Origin: Sinorhizobium fredii USDA 257
GTDB taxonomy: Bacteria; Pseudomonadota; Alphaproteobacteria; Rhizobiales; Rhizobiaceae
Reading direction: 5' to 3'
DNA: 64,000 nt
NCBI RefSeq assembly: GCF_000265205.3
Contig: NC_018000.1
Span: forward strand, 2,914,001-2,978,000
Positions within the stretch are counted from its first letter, which is position 1; every line of letters begins with the position of its first letter. The translations under genes were made by a program, and so were the position numbers. The notes below the pieces were generated by a model. The model was given only the letters and a program-made list of their open reading frames with translations. It was not told the origin of the DNA and ran no database searches. This document shows positions 26,237 through 35,469 of this stretch, piece by piece.

Positions 26237-26268
26237 CGCTTTTGCGGCGCCGCCCGCTTTAATCTGCG

Positions 26269-27257
26269 ATGGCCAGATCTTCATCAAAAAAGCCGCCCGA
26301 CACGCCTCAGCCAGACCCCATGCCTGCCCGCGTCGATCCCTGCGTCGCTATGCTCGTCGACAAGCCGCTAAAAGGGCCGGAATGGGCCTTCGAGGTGAAA
26401 TGGGATGGCGTCGGTTGGCGCTTCATATCGAACCTGACAGAATCCGCATCATCACACGGGGTGGGTACGACTGGACGAACCGTTTTCCGTCAATCGTCGC
26501 CGAGGCGCGGCGGCTCCGGCTCACGGCCGCCATACTTGATGGCGAGGCGGTCATTCTCGACAAGCAGGGCCGATCCGATTTCGGCATGCTGCAGCGCGTC
26601 CTCGGCCGCCGTTCCTCCGCGCATGAGCCCGGCGAAATCATCCTCTTTGCCTTTGATCTCCTCTATCTCAATGGCCGCGACCTGCGCCGACTGCCGCAGC
26701 GGGAGCGCCGACGCAAGTTGGAGCCACTTGTTGCAGGCCGTGAGGGCGCCATTCGCTTGTCTGAACAGGTTGAGACAGACGGCGACGAGTTTCTCCGCGT
26801 CGTCTGCGAACTCGGCCTCGAAGGTGTTATCGCGAAGCACCGCGAGCGGCCGTATCGCTCAGGTCGAAACGATGCGTGGCGCAAGATCACCTGCACCCGC
26901 CGCGACAGTTTCGTCATCGTCGGCTTCGAGCCATCGACCGTTACCGGCGCAATCGGGCGTCTGCTGTTAGCGGCGCATAGAGGCGGCGAACTCGTCTACG
27001 TCGGAGGCTGCGGAACCGGCTGGACGCGTGAAGAGTCGGTGAAGCTTCGGGAGTTGCTAGAGGAGATCGAGACGGATTCGCCGGCGGTGAACCTGAAGCG
27101 GAAGGGCTCGGTCTTCACGGAGCCTTTCCTCGTCGCGGAAATCGCGTATCGCGCCTGGACGGAAGACGGCAAGCTGCGGCATCCGTCGTTCCAGGGGATC
27201 AGGGAGAGGGAGGATGATGCAATGGTGTTTGAGTTGAGTAACGGCAAATCGGCTTAG
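26269..27257 (+). pseudogene. ATP-dependent DNA ligase (LigD-type ligase domain), frameshifted
   Basis: A short ligase with motif I lysine in FEVKWDG, then LDGEAVILD, FDLLYLNG, LEGVIAKH and the C-terminal OB-fold region. Directly after motif I the frame is lost by a one-base deletion (near 26411): the partner copy at 39158 reads DGYRLALHIEPD where this one shifts. The C-terminal two thirds are open in another frame to 27257. Unless corrected, no active ligase is made. It lies beside nuclease and zinc-ribbon genes. Confidence 0.85.
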
Positions 27258-27316
27258 CGGTTCACGCGTGCCGCGAAGGAAGCAGACCAGCAGGAGAGAT
27301 CGGCGGCGAGGTGCCG

Positions 27317-27511
27317 TTAGCGGCAGATATGTATTTCGGGGACCGTGGGGTCCCACTTTATGGGGCTGCGGCAGTGGATGCATCTCGTGAATGCCTTGGG
27401 TAGCTTTAACCAAGAACGACGCCACGCTGCGTTTCTTTCCTCTCGCACGTTAATGGCATCATCGCGGCGCTTCATCTCTGCCGCTCGTTCCTCGTCAGTA
27501 ACGCCGCTCAC
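27317..27511 (-). CDS. Small protein with a Cys-x2-Cys ribbon
   Basis: 64 residues from the GTG at 27511. GGAGG is 6 bases upstream of this GTG but touches an alternative ATG at 27517, so the GTG is preferred. A charged helix is followed by CIHCRSPIKWDPTVPEIHIC, a likely zinc knuckle. Same style as the other small rhizobial proteins here. Function unknown. Confidence 0.5.
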   Translation of the reverse strand: MSGVTDEERAAEMKRRDDAINVREERNAAWRRSWLKLPKAFTRCIHCRSPIKWDPTVPEIHICR

Positions 27512-27544
27512 TGCCATCCTCCGCCCCTAATCAGTACAACCAAG

Positions 27545-27615
27545 AGGCTTCAGCGTCGCACAGCGCAAGTTGCAGTCAAGGATTAGGGGCACCGCCCAAA
27601 GGGGCTACTGAAGCC
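27545..27615. repeat. Short repeat, copy 1 (also at 45690-45755)
   Basis: Contains CAGTCAAGGATTAGGGGC and GCCGCCCAAA-like flanks shared with 45690-45755. On the minus strand both copies encode LGGAPNP followed by a stop, so they may be the 3' ends of related genes. A GGGGCT/AGCCCC hairpin lies at its right end. Confidence 0.5.
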
Positions 27616-27679
27616 CCGTGTAGCCTCTTTTCGTCGTCTATGGCTCGATCGATCGCCTCGATGCTCATCTGAAATTCAA

Positions 27680-28216
27680 TCACGCCCTTTGCAGTTGCCA
27701 CGATCTCCCCTGGCTCTTGATTACTGGCAACAGCGCGTCGACGCTCAACCAATTCCTGACGCAATTGGCGGCCTTCATGCCTTCAATGAGCCATTCCATG
27801 TACGTTTGCCCATCGATCGATACCGTGACTTCAGACGCTTGAGAATCGTCGCCGTAATTGCTGATATACTCACAGTGAGCGACACTGCGGATCGGCGTTC
27901 CGTAGGCGTTGGGCGCGTCATAGCTGATGATAACGGTGAACACCTTGGGGCTCACCTGTCCGTTGTCGTACTCCTGCATCTTGCTTTTGAAGTAGCTTGT
28001 GGGGATGTCAGTTCTACCAGCAACGCGCTTGGCAAAGGCCTGCGGATCCATTTTTGCTTCGGAGCGGACGATCTCAATGCGCTCGTATCTTGAAGGGGAT
28101 CGCAACCGCTTTTTCAGGCTTTCCTCGCATGCGGTCACCAATTCGGAGTCAAAGAAATTACAGCCGGACAGTGCAGGCAAGATCAGCACGGCGGCCGACA
28201 CACGTGTCAATCGCAT
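27680..28216 (-). CDS. Lipoprotein, unknown function, possible C-terminal frameshift
   Basis: The start at ATG 28216 gives a clean lipoprotein signal (VLILPALSGC). GGAGG is upstream. The mature part (about 150 residues) is soluble and not recognised (FTVIISYDAPNAYG, VSIDGQTYMEWLIEGM). Near 27765 an overlapping frame (RQELVERRRAVASNQEPGE, to 27576) continues the helix-rich pattern better than the annotated tail, so a one-base shift may have altered the C-terminus. Confidence 0.6.
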   Translation of the reverse strand: MRLTRVSAAVLILPALSGCNFFDSELVTACEESLKKRLRSPSRYERIEIVRSEAKMDPQAFAKRVAGRTDIPTSYFKSKMQEYDNGQVSPKVFTVIISYDAPNAYGTPIRSVAHCEYISNYGDDSQASEVTVSIDGQTYMEWLIEGMKAANCVRNWLSVDALLPVIKSQGRSWQLQRA

Positions 28217-28537
28217 CAATGGTTGACCTCCTCGAAGACTGTCCTTCCTTGTGCATGACAACGATCGAAATGTGTAAGCCACAAGCTCAAGAAGGAAACC
28301 AAAAGCCAAAGAGCATCTAGGGTCTCACAACTAGCGGTGACGTCAATGGCTTATGTCGTAACCGTGGCGTGTTGGGCGGCGATTTTTTGCGCGCCTTTGA
28401 TCAACAAAAAAGGCCGGGCGAAATCATCGAATGGGCCGAAGCCCAGAAGCGCCAGAAGTTCACATGAAGATCACGGCCCGCGATCAAAGCGCCCGCGTCC
28501 TGAGACCGAGGCTGAGAACAAGCTGCGCGACATCGCC

Positions 28538-29143
28538 ATGCTCGATGCCGTCATTGCCATCTGCAAGGGCGGCGGCATGACGGTCGTTGCCTCGAAATAC
28601 GCGCGCATCGAGAACGATCTCTATCAGACCGAGCCCTGGGCCACGGAAGCTCTCGTTCGCCATTTCCCTGTGAAAGGGATGCGCATCTGGGAACCGGCTG
28701 CCGGCAATCACCTGATCGCCGATGTTCTCAAGGAAGCCGGCGCAACCGTCCACACAAGCGACTTTGCGACCTATTCCCGCCAGCAGGATCAATGGGTGGA
28801 TTTCTTGGATGACCTGCCGATTACCTTCGGTGGCGATGGCATCATCACGAATCCGCCCTATGGCGTCCAGAACCGGACGGCTGTGAAGTTCGCGGAAAAG
28901 GCACTCGAGCGCTGCACCGGCCTCGTCGCGCTGCTGCTAACTGCCAAGTTCGATTCCGGCAGCACCCGCACACACCTGTATCGCGATAACCCGCGCTTCG
29001 CCGCAAAGATCACGCTGACCGATCGGATCAGTTGGACCCTCGACGGCATCACCGGGACGGAAGATCACGCCTGGTACATCTGGACAGAGACGCCCCGGCT
29101 GCCTCGTTCTCCCGTCATCCTCTACGCCGGGAGGCAGGCATGA
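28538..29143 (+). CDS. Phage-type SAM-dependent DNA methyltransferase
   Basis: A Rossmann-type methyltransferase: motif I as IWEPAAGNHLIADVL and the catalytic NPPY (ITNPPYG) of adenine-N6 or cytosine-N4 enzymes. The start is uncertain (28538, or 28577 behind GGGCGG); residues further upstream in the frame look unrelated. It overlaps the helicase gene start (ATGA), suggesting a phage operon. Small orphan methyltransferases like this usually protect phage DNA or act in phage replication. Confidence 0.75.
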   Translation: MLDAVIAICKGGGMTVVASKYARIENDLYQTEPWATEALVRHFPVKGMRIWEPAAGNHLIADVLKEAGATVHTSDFATYSRQQDQWVDFLDDLPITFGGDGIITNPPYGVQNRTAVKFAEKALERCTGLVALLLTAKFDSGSTRTHLYRDNPRFAAKITLTDRISWTLDGITGTEDHAWYIWTETPRLPRSPVILYAGRQA

Positions 29144-30585
29144 ACATGCACGCCGAGTTCAAGCTCAACGATCGGATCACCGAAGACGACGCATTCCAGG
29201 CCGCCGAGAAGTTCTTCGCCTGTGTGATGAGCGACAACAACATCATGGCCGACTGTGGCCTTGACGTCGACGACTTCGCCGAGGAGCTGCACAAGCGCAT
29301 CTTTCGGGAGGCGGTGAAGCTCTTTCAATCTCAGCAGCACATCAACGCCGTGTCGCTGAAGCCAGCGGTTCCGAAGCACATCGAGCGCCTGCCGTGCTCG
29401 CCGGCCGAGTACCTGGTGAACCTGCAGAAGCTGAGCGTGAACCCGGCCATCCGATATGAGCTCGACGCCTCGCTGCAAATCATCAAGGGCGTCGCTCTCG
29501 CCCGCGGCCTGGCCGAGGATGCGAAGCTGGCGACGGAGATCGCTTCCGAAGGCCACTCGCTACTGACGCTCGATGAGGAGATCGAATCCCTCGAACAGCG
29601 TCTGAAAGAGCGCAGGACGCGCCTTGCATCGCTGAAGGCAGGAGTGTCGCCCGGAGCCTCATATCTCAACGCCTTCAACGCCTCGGCGCGCCGCGATGGC
29701 GTGGTCGGCGTTCCGATTGCCCTTCAGGAGATCGCCAAGGTTCTCTCCGAGCCGGTGCTCGAGGCGGGCAATCTCTACGGGCTCCTGTCCTCCTCGGGTG
29801 AGGGCAAGACCAGCCTGACCATCCAGCTCATCCTGCACGCGGTCAAGCACGGCCATCCGGTTCAGTTCCTCTCCTATGACCAGTCGGCCGCGCAGTGCGT
29901 GCGCCAGATGATCGCCCAGGAGAAGGGGATCGACATCCGCCAGCAGCGCGACCCGTCGAAGCTGATGACCCAGCATGAGCAGGATGAATGCGTCCAGTTC
30001 GCCATGTGGCTCGACAAGCAGCCGCTGGAAATCGTCCGCTGCCAGCGCGAGGGCGTCGGCCAGCTCGCCGCCTATGCCCGCCGCTTCATCAAGAAGAACG
30101 CCACCGGCCAGACGCCGCTGATCGTCATCGATCACATTGGCAAGGTGAAGCCGCGCGATCCGAAGCTCTCAGCCGACCGGATCTCAGGCGAGGTGACGGT
30201 CGAGCTAAAGGCCCTGGCTGACGAGACGCAGAGCGCGGTGCTCATCCTCAATCAGCGTAACAGCTTTGGCACCAGGCGAGACAACCCCCGGCCGATCGCC
30301 GCCGACCTTTATGGCGGCGAGGGCGCCCGCGCTGACTATGACGCCGTCATGTACCTCTACCGGGCCGAAAAATACAAAGCCGCGCGCGAGAAGATCGCCG
30401 CGAGCGAATCCGACTGGAAGAAGATCCACAAGGTGTTTGGCTCCGAGGTCGAGGGAATCGCCGAGATCGGTTCGATCAAGGTCCGCTTCGGCGATCCGAC
30501 CATTACCGAAACCCTGAAATTTGAGGCCCGGTACACCCGCTATGTGTCGAACCGGCCGGCGGTCAGCCAAGAGAGGATGTTCTAA
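29140..30585 (+). CDS. DnaB-like replicative helicase, prophage type
   Basis: 481 residues, GGGAGG before ATG. The N-terminal 110 residues resemble the DnaB N-domain, then a coiled coil (about 145-165), then the RecA-like motor with Walker A SSGEGKTS (about 219-225), SYDQS, Walker B PLIVIDHIG and ALADETQSAVLILNQRN. The family unwinds DNA ahead of the fork. Coupled to the methyltransferase, it is probably the best-preserved prophage gene here. Confidence 0.82.
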   Translation: MNMHAEFKLNDRITEDDAFQAAEKFFACVMSDNNIMADCGLDVDDFAEELHKRIFREAVKLFQSQQHINAVSLKPAVPKHIERLPCSPAEYLVNLQKLSVNPAIRYELDASLQIIKGVALARGLAEDAKLATEIASEGHSLLTLDEEIESLEQRLKERRTRLASLKAGVSPGASYLNAFNASARRDGVVGVPIALQEIAKVLSEPVLEAGNLYGLLSSSGEGKTSLTIQLILHAVKHGHPVQFLSYDQSAAQCVRQMIAQEKGIDIRQQRDPSKLMTQHEQDECVQFAMWLDKQPLEIVRCQREGVGQLAAYARRFIKKNATGQTPLIVIDHIGKVKPRDPKLSADRISGEVTVELKALADETQSAVLILNQRNSFGTRRDNPRPIAADLYGGEGARADYDAVMYLYRAEKYKAAREKIAASESDWKKIHKVFGSEVEGIAEIGSIKVRFGDPTITETLKFEARYTRYVSNRPAVSQERMF

Positions 30586-30854
30586 TGGGGGTCCTCCAGA
30601 ATATCCGCCTCGATGCACGCTTCGATGAAATCATCCTTGATCGAGCACGCCGCTACACGCCGTCCGAGCGCCGCCATGCACAGCCGCTTGGCCTTGTCAT
30701 ATCGGTCACCACGGACGTCCGGCCATCGGTGCGCCATGACGTTCAAAGCGGCATACGGACCATCTATCTCGAGAGGTTTCGCCCGGCCAATCCGGATCCT
30801 CACAGGTTCCGTCCAGTGAATATCACTGCAGTTTATTGCTGCTTCTATAAGCAT
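30582..30854 (-). CDS. DUF982-family protein
   Basis: 90 residues, GGGGAGGAG before the ATG at 30854. Matches the rhizobial DUF982 pattern: W-x-E-P-V, a central ALNVMAHRWPDVRGDRYDKAKRLC, and a C-terminal FIEACIEADIL. These families are abundant in Rhizobium and Sinorhizobium; function is unknown. It converges on the helicase gene with a 4-base overlap of stops. A longer frame to 31292 is a shadow of the IS66 fragment. Confidence 0.8.
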   Translation of the reverse strand: MLIEAAINCSDIHWTEPVRIRIGRAKPLEIDGPYAALNVMAHRWPDVRGDRYDKAKRLCMAALGRRVAACSIKDDFIEACIEADILEDPH

Positions 30855-31007
30855 TTTTGGGCTCCTCCCCGAGGCGAACGAATAACGGCGAAAGCTAATA
30901 TTTGTTCCGTCAGGAGGCTCTCTTGAATGTGGCTGTACATCCCCAAGACAGCCTGCGGACCGCCGCCCAGGACGTTTCCAATCGGGTGAGGACCTCGGTT
31001 GATGCCG

Positions 31008-31463
31008 GCGCCGGATGACGGTGAAACGCAGGCCGATTGCATTCGCCGCTTTCGCCAGCAACACAGCGTTCCCATCCTTTCCGCCCTCAAGGAATGGCTC
31101 GACGAAATCGCCCCGAAGGTCTTGCCAGACAGCAAGCTCGGCGATGCCGTGTTCTACACCCTGAACCAATGGGGTTATCTGACGCGCTACACCGAAGATG
31201 GCAGGATGCCGATAGACAACAACCTTCTCGAACGCGATATCAGAATCTTTGCCACCGGCCGGAAATCCTGGTTGTTCAGCGACACAGTCCACGGAGCCAA
31301 GGCCAGCGCCGCCATCTACAGTCTGATGTTGACCTGTCGGGCCTGTGGCATCGAACCGTTGGCCTACTTGCGCTATGTCCTCACTGAATTGCCTCAGCGT
31401 GCCGAAAACGCCAATATCGACGATCTGCTGCCCTTCAACTTCCCGAAAGCTACAGCGGCCTGA
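31008..31463 (+). pseudogene. IS66-family transposase, C-terminal fragment
   Basis: About 150 codons matching the IS66 TnpC end: PILSALKEWLDEIAPKVLP, DNNLLERDIRIFATGRKSWLF with the third catalytic acid, and GIEPLAYLRYVLTELP. The first two catalytic aspartates, TnpA/TnpB and the left end are missing, so it is immobile debris inside the prophage segment. Confidence 0.85.
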
Positions 31464-31533
31464 TCAAACCGCATGCAGTTCCCATTCCACCACGATCTGC
31501 CAAAGCGCGGGCGTCAACGTGCAGCGAAATGAG

Positions 31534-31908
31534 CGCTTACGGTCGAAGAGCATCCGGGTCCGGAGGATCACGCTTCATCAGAAGGTCGCCGCCTCGGCCC
31601 AGCGCGTGCTTGAGAAGGTCGCATCGACCTATAGCGCGAAGGAGAGGGCGGATCTCGGCCTCAATCTCTTCGGAGGTTAGCTGAACGTTCGCAAGATGCG
31701 CGGCGGCAACAGCTATTCGATGCACTCGTGGGGGATCGCGATGGACTTCGATCCCGAGCGCAATCAATTGCACGCATATAAACCGTCGGCGCGCCTCTCT
31801 CACTCCGACGCTGTTCCCTTCTGGGTGGCCTGGGAGAGCGAAGGCTGGCTCTCCCTCGGCCGCGCCAGAGATTTCGACTGGATGCACGTCCAGGCGGCCC
31901 GTCTGTAA
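31534..31908 (+). pseudogene. Phage M15-type endolysin, truncated with an in-frame TAG
   Basis: The frame reads TLHQKVAASAQRVLEKVAS and LNLFGG, then TAG (31678-31680, probably from TCG), then LNVRKMRGGNSYSMHSWGIA to RDFDWMHVQAARL. SMHSWGIAMDFDP and DWMH carry the zinc ligands of M15 (VanY/L-Ala-D-Glu) peptidases. The N-terminal part has been replaced by IS66 debris. Re-initiation at 31696 would give only 70 residues. Not expected to be active. Confidence 0.75.
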
Positions 31909-31940
31909 CTCCCACCAACCCTCAAAAGGGAAATCGAACA

Positions 31941-32258
31941 ATGCGCTACCTGCTTCTCGCAGTGGCGGCCTTTGTGCTGTCCGCTTGCCAAACCACGTCG
32001 TCGATAGACACAGCCATCCAGAAGAACCTGCCGCAGATCTGCTCGGCGGCGGCGACGGCTCACTCCGCATTCCTGATCGTCGCCAGCACCGGAAACATCA
32101 AGCAGCGCACCATCGCACGAGAGGCGGCTGCTTGGTCGGCTCTCGACGTCGTTTGCAAGGATCCTGGCAGCGTCACCGCGGCGACCGCACTAGTGAAGGC
32201 TGCTGAGGCCTATGCGGCAATCACGCTCGCATTGCGCGAAGCCAAGGCAGCGGAATAA
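31941..32258 (+). CDS. Small lipoprotein, possibly a phage lysis accessory protein
   Basis: 105 residues with lipobox VLSACQTT (Cys at about 16) and AAGGGAAA upstream. The mature part is Ala-rich and helical. Its place right after an endolysin gene and before a membrane coiled-coil protein resembles a lysis cassette, so an outer-membrane spanin-like role is possible. No sequence family recognised. Confidence 0.55.
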   Translation: MRYLLLAVAAFVLSACQTTSSIDTAIQKNLPQICSAAATAHSAFLIVASTGNIKQRTIAREAAAWSALDVVCKDPGSVTAATALVKAAEAYAAITLALREAKAAE

Positions 32259-32268
32259 GGAGATCGCC

Positions 32269-32910
32269 ATGAACACTGCACAGGAAAAGCTCGAGAACAA
32301 GATCGCCGCGGCGGTGACGGCGCAGCTTGGCGAGCGGGTGACGAACCTCGGACGCCGGCAGACAGACCTCGAGGCCGAGATGAGAACCGGCTTCAAGCAA
32401 ATGGAATCTGCGGTTGGCGCGCTTGCGGCCGAGATGCGCAATTCCGTCGCCGCTCTGTCATCGACGCTTGCAGAGCGCAACCGTCCACAATGGCAAGCCC
32501 TCGGCGTTGCATTGAGCTTCTGCACGATACTTGGCGCTCTCGCCTATTGGCCGATCAATAGCGCGACCAGCGACCTGAAGGCCTCGGTCGCCATCCTGAA
32601 CGAAAAGATGGTGACGCAGAAGGAGATGGAATGGCGATCGGCGCGCGGCGCCGAGGACCGGCTGCAGCAGCAGTCTATGCTAAAGGATCTCCGAGACGCT
32701 CAGGTCCCGCGCGCCGAGCTCGATCGGGTGTGGCAGTCCTACGATCAGCGCTTCTCCGACCATCAGAGGCAGATCGATGAGGTGAAGCAGGCGCAAGGCA
32801 GCGTCTACAGCCAGCGGGACATCATCCTCGACCTAAAGGAAAACCAGCACCGTCTGGAGCGGGAGATTGCCAGGCTTTTGGCTGCAAGCGGCGGCGGAGT
32901 GGAGCGGTGA
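32269..32910 (+). CDS. Membrane-anchored coiled-coil protein of the prophage segment
   Basis: 213 residues from ATG 32269 (AAGGAG upstream). An N-terminal coiled coil (residues 1-75), one membrane segment (about 86-103, LSFCTILGALAYWPI), then a long coiled coil to the end. It follows the lipoprotein by 10 bases. It could be a phage lysis or tail-associated protein; no family recognised. Confidence 0.55.
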   Translation: MNTAQEKLENKIAAAVTAQLGERVTNLGRRQTDLEAEMRTGFKQMESAVGALAAEMRNSVAALSSTLAERNRPQWQALGVALSFCTILGALAYWPINSATSDLKASVAILNEKMVTQKEMEWRSARGAEDRLQQQSMLKDLRDAQVPRAELDRVWQSYDQRFSDHQRQIDEVKQAQGSVYSQRDIILDLKENQHRLEREIARLLAASGGGVER

Positions 32911-32967
32911 TTGCTCTGCTCCGTCACCGTCTGGTAACGAACAACAAGACGTTTCGCCGCCGGCCGT

Positions 32968-34500
32968 CTACAGGACGAAGTAGCCCTTCTGCAGGGTGAC
33001 GGCGTCATCGAGATGGATCGCGAAGTCGGCTTTCTTGTCACCGTTGACGTCGCCGTAGATATAGGTGTCGGAGGCAGCGCGGTCGTAGCGCAACTCCCCC
33101 TTCTTGCCACTGAAAGCGGCGGCGAAGGTGAAGGCTTGATCGCCGCTCGTGGCCGAGTCGGCGTCGATCGCGGAAAGATCGATCCGATCGGAATCCGAGG
33201 CGGCGAAGTCGTAAATGGTGTCGCGGCCCGACGTGGAAACGGTGCTGTCCGCTACTGCCTTGAACTGGAATGTGTCGGCGCCAGCGGCGCCGAATAACTT
33301 GTCTGCGCCGCCGCCGCCATAGAGCGCATCGTTGTTCGATTCGCCGTACAAGGTATCATTGCCGTTGCCACCATAGAGCTTGTCCGCGCCCGAGCCGCCA
33401 TAGAGCGTATCTTTGCCGGAAGCGCCACTCAGCGTGTCATTGCCGCTATTGCCCCACAGCCGGTTAGCCGCCTGGTTGCCGATGATCTTGTCGCCCGCCG
33501 AACCTCCCTTGACGTTCTCGATCAGCGATCGGGTATCGCCATGATAGAGCAGCGAGTTGAAGATGTTGCCTGCGGCAAAGCCGTTATTGGAACCGCCGCC
33601 GAGCCAGGCAAGCTGGTCGACGCTGAAGGTCGACGCGTTGCCGGGCCGCAGGTCGATCTTGAGGCCCGTTAAATACGCCGAGAGATCGTAGGTATCGTTG
33701 CCGCCGCCATCCCAAATCGTGGCGAAGATGCGGTTGGCGCCTGGTGCTATGCCGACAGCGCCATTGACAAGCGTGGCACCGCTGCCGGGCGTCCATTTGT
33801 AGACCGTGTCCCCGCTGTTGGTGGTGAAATCGGCGCCGTACATTTCCTGCAGCGCCGCAATGTCAGCCATCATGAAGGTTTGCGGCGCGCCGTATTGCTC
33901 GTAGTAGTAACCGTCGCCCGCTCCGACATAGCCACTATAGGTCATGATCGAATATTCGATCGAGTCGTATTGAGAAGGCAGAGGCTTGAAGGCCCCCTCT
34001 GCTTCGTGGCCGTGTTTCAGACCGAGCGCGTGGCCGAGTTCGTGCATGAGCGTGTGCCACGCATAGTTGCCGGCAACCGGCTTGCTGTAGTCGTAAATTG
34101 TGCCGGCGTAGCTCGTGCCAAACCAGATGTCGCCGGCTTCGGCATAGGTGCCCGGCAGATACGCCCAGGCGGTCGAGGGCATGGTCGACTGTGCAAACCG
34201 GATTGTCGCGCTGGATGCGCTTCCGGAGGTAAAGTCGGCATTGGTGAAGCCCTCGACGGAGAAGCCGTCATTGGCGGCCGAGCCGAATGTTTGCTCCATC
34301 GCGAAGAGCGCGGCGTTTATCTGCGCCTGTGAGACCTCGGCAAAGCCGTTGTCCTTTTCGCCGCTATAGCTGTAGCTGCTCTTCGATGCCGGAAAGGCAT
34401 AGGTGATCGTCCCGGTCCAGGCATAACCCGAAAGTACGCCATCGATCAGACTGTTGCCGGTCGTATTTAAGGTCTTCCCGGTCTTGCCCGTACCGCTCAT
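32968..34500 (-). CDS. Serralysin-type metalloprotease (M10) with RTX repeats
   Basis: 510 residues without a signal peptide, AGGAATT upstream. The zinc motif HELGHALGLKH (H153, E154, H157, H163) and Met-turn SIMTYSGY mark a serralysin. The C-terminal half carries RTX nonapeptides (GNDTLSG, KDTLYGG, ADKLYGG, NDTLYGE) for calcium folding, then the C-terminal type I secretion signal region. Such proteases are exported by an ABC/HlyD/TolC system; no intact exporter is in the window, only a HlyD fragment near 50 kb. Confidence 0.93.
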   Translation of the reverse strand: MSGTGKTGKTLNTTGNSLIDGVLSGYAWTGTITYAFPASKSSYSYSGEKDNGFAEVSQAQINAALFAMEQTFGSAANDGFSVEGFTNADFTSGSASSATIRFAQSTMPSTAWAYLPGTYAEAGDIWFGTSYAGTIYDYSKPVAGNYAWHTLMHELGHALGLKHGHEAEGAFKPLPSQYDSIEYSIMTYSGYVGAGDGYYYEQYGAPQTFMMADIAALQEMYGADFTTNSGDTVYKWTPGSGATLVNGAVGIAPGANRIFATIWDGGGNDTYDLSAYLTGLKIDLRPGNASTFSVDQLAWLGGGSNNGFAAGNIFNSLLYHGDTRSLIENVKGGSAGDKIIGNQAANRLWGNSGNDTLSGASGKDTLYGGSGADKLYGGNGNDTLYGESNNDALYGGGGADKLFGAAGADTFQFKAVADSTVSTSGRDTIYDFAASDSDRIDLSAIDADSATSGDQAFTFAAAFSGKKGELRYDRAASDTYIYGDVNGDKKADFAIHLDDAVTLQKGYFVL

Positions 34501-34905
34501 GCCAAATTCCTATCATAAGAGCGCAGGGCCGTTGCCTCGGCTCCAAAAAGCGCAGATCGTGCCGGCGACGATAGGCTCCGAATTCCTACGATTGTCGTAA
34601 CGAGTTCAGCCCAAATCTGAGCGAACCTCGCGATTGCGCTGATTTGCTGATCAGCGCGCGGGTTACGTTATCAATCTGCTGTCTATCGGCCTCGATAGGC
34701 GCGGAGAAGAGTTTCCGGCTGCACCACGCATCGCCAACGAGCGCGGGTTTTAACGGCAGCTATGCGTACTGTCCATTAGACCCGGTGGACTAGACTTGAG
34801 AGAATACGTCAGACTTCATTCGGGCTTCAGAGGCGCGCCGAAGCGCTTACTCGCGGGACTGGCGTCGGTCCCTCGCTCAAGGCGGTGACAACGCTTCGCC
34901 TTTAT
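34501..34905. other. Intergenic region with one stem-loop
   Basis: No gene seen. A perfect 8-bp stem GCGCTGAT/ATCAGCGC with a 6-base loop stands at 34636-34657, without a T-run. This region should hold the serralysin promoter (minus strand). Confidence 0.45.
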
Positions 34906-35151
34906 CTAAAGGCCGAACCCGCCAGGGGCACCTTGAGCGACACTCGGCCACCAAAGGCCTTCGGCACCACGCCAGCCGACAATCGGAATGTCGCACTTGC
35001 GATCGAATTTCCCGATTGGCGCCTTGCGCTCACAATTTTTTGCGGTCTTGAACTTGTGGCCCGGAATTTGGACTGTGCTTCCCTCCGCAGGGGAGGAAAG
35101 ACCAAACGACATGGCCAGCGCCGTTAAGGTGCACAGTGTTCCCCTCGACAT
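34906..35151 (-). CDS. Small exported protein, unknown
   Basis: 81 residues, GGGGAG before the ATG at 35151. Signal peptide to SSPAEG-S, then a short mature part with two Cys (KNCERKAPIGKFDRKCDIPIV, read as two pieces), perhaps one disulfide. The Gly/Trp-rich tail could reflect a frameshift. No family recognised. Confidence 0.5.
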   Translation of the reverse strand: MSRGTLCTLTALAMSFGLSSPAEGSTVQIPGHKFKTAKNCERKAPIGKFDRKCDIPIVGWRGAEGLWWPSVAQGAPGGFGL

Positions 35152-35469
35152 ATTTCTCCCCTTCGCATTTAAGAAAATGCTGATTTTACATCAGGCGGGG
35201 CAGGTTGAACTTTAGCCAATCGGATTTAGCTCGGACGGAGCACATCGCGTTTAGACGAGCCGGCAGCCCTTGATCTCGCTTGCGCTCTCACTATCTCAAT
35301 ATCCAGGCGACGTTCGAAGCGGTTCCCTTGAATGGAACGGGCGAGAGCCAAGTGAAGTTGAAAAAAGGGGTCGCGATTGGAGCTGCAGTTGGTCGCCCTC
35401 TGCAGCTCTGTTTATGCAGGACAATCCCAGATCAGCTTCTTCATCTTCTCGGTGACGGTCAGGATTCGC
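35152..35469. other. Intergenic region containing repeated element copy B
   Basis: No gene. The repeated element at 35267-35415 fills the middle. The segment before it (35152-35266) is the promoter side of the small exported protein. Confidence 0.4.
35267..35415. repeat. Conserved intergenic element, copy B
   Basis: Second copy of the element at 20148-20309, with the same GCGACGTTCGAAGCGGTTCC core and the terminal GAGCTGCAG/CTGCAGCTC stem (35380-35388 and 35400-35408). Spacer length in the stem loop differs (11 bases here, 18 in copy A). It borders the broken thermonuclease copy. Confidence 0.6.

Noticed and set aside
31297..31680. Amber suppression as a shared explanation for the two in-frame TAGs (31678 and 41482)
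   Set aside because: Both lie in decaying accessory genes and no suppressor tRNA is visible; point mutation is simpler.
28538..32910. Intact prophage
   Set aside because: No integrase, portal, terminase, capsid or tail genes; the endolysin is broken.
33280..33500. Regular repeats that could look like a CRISPR array
   Set aside because: They are in-frame RTX nonapeptide codons of the serralysin, with no constant-length spacers. The same applies to 36360-36990 and to 40260-40620.
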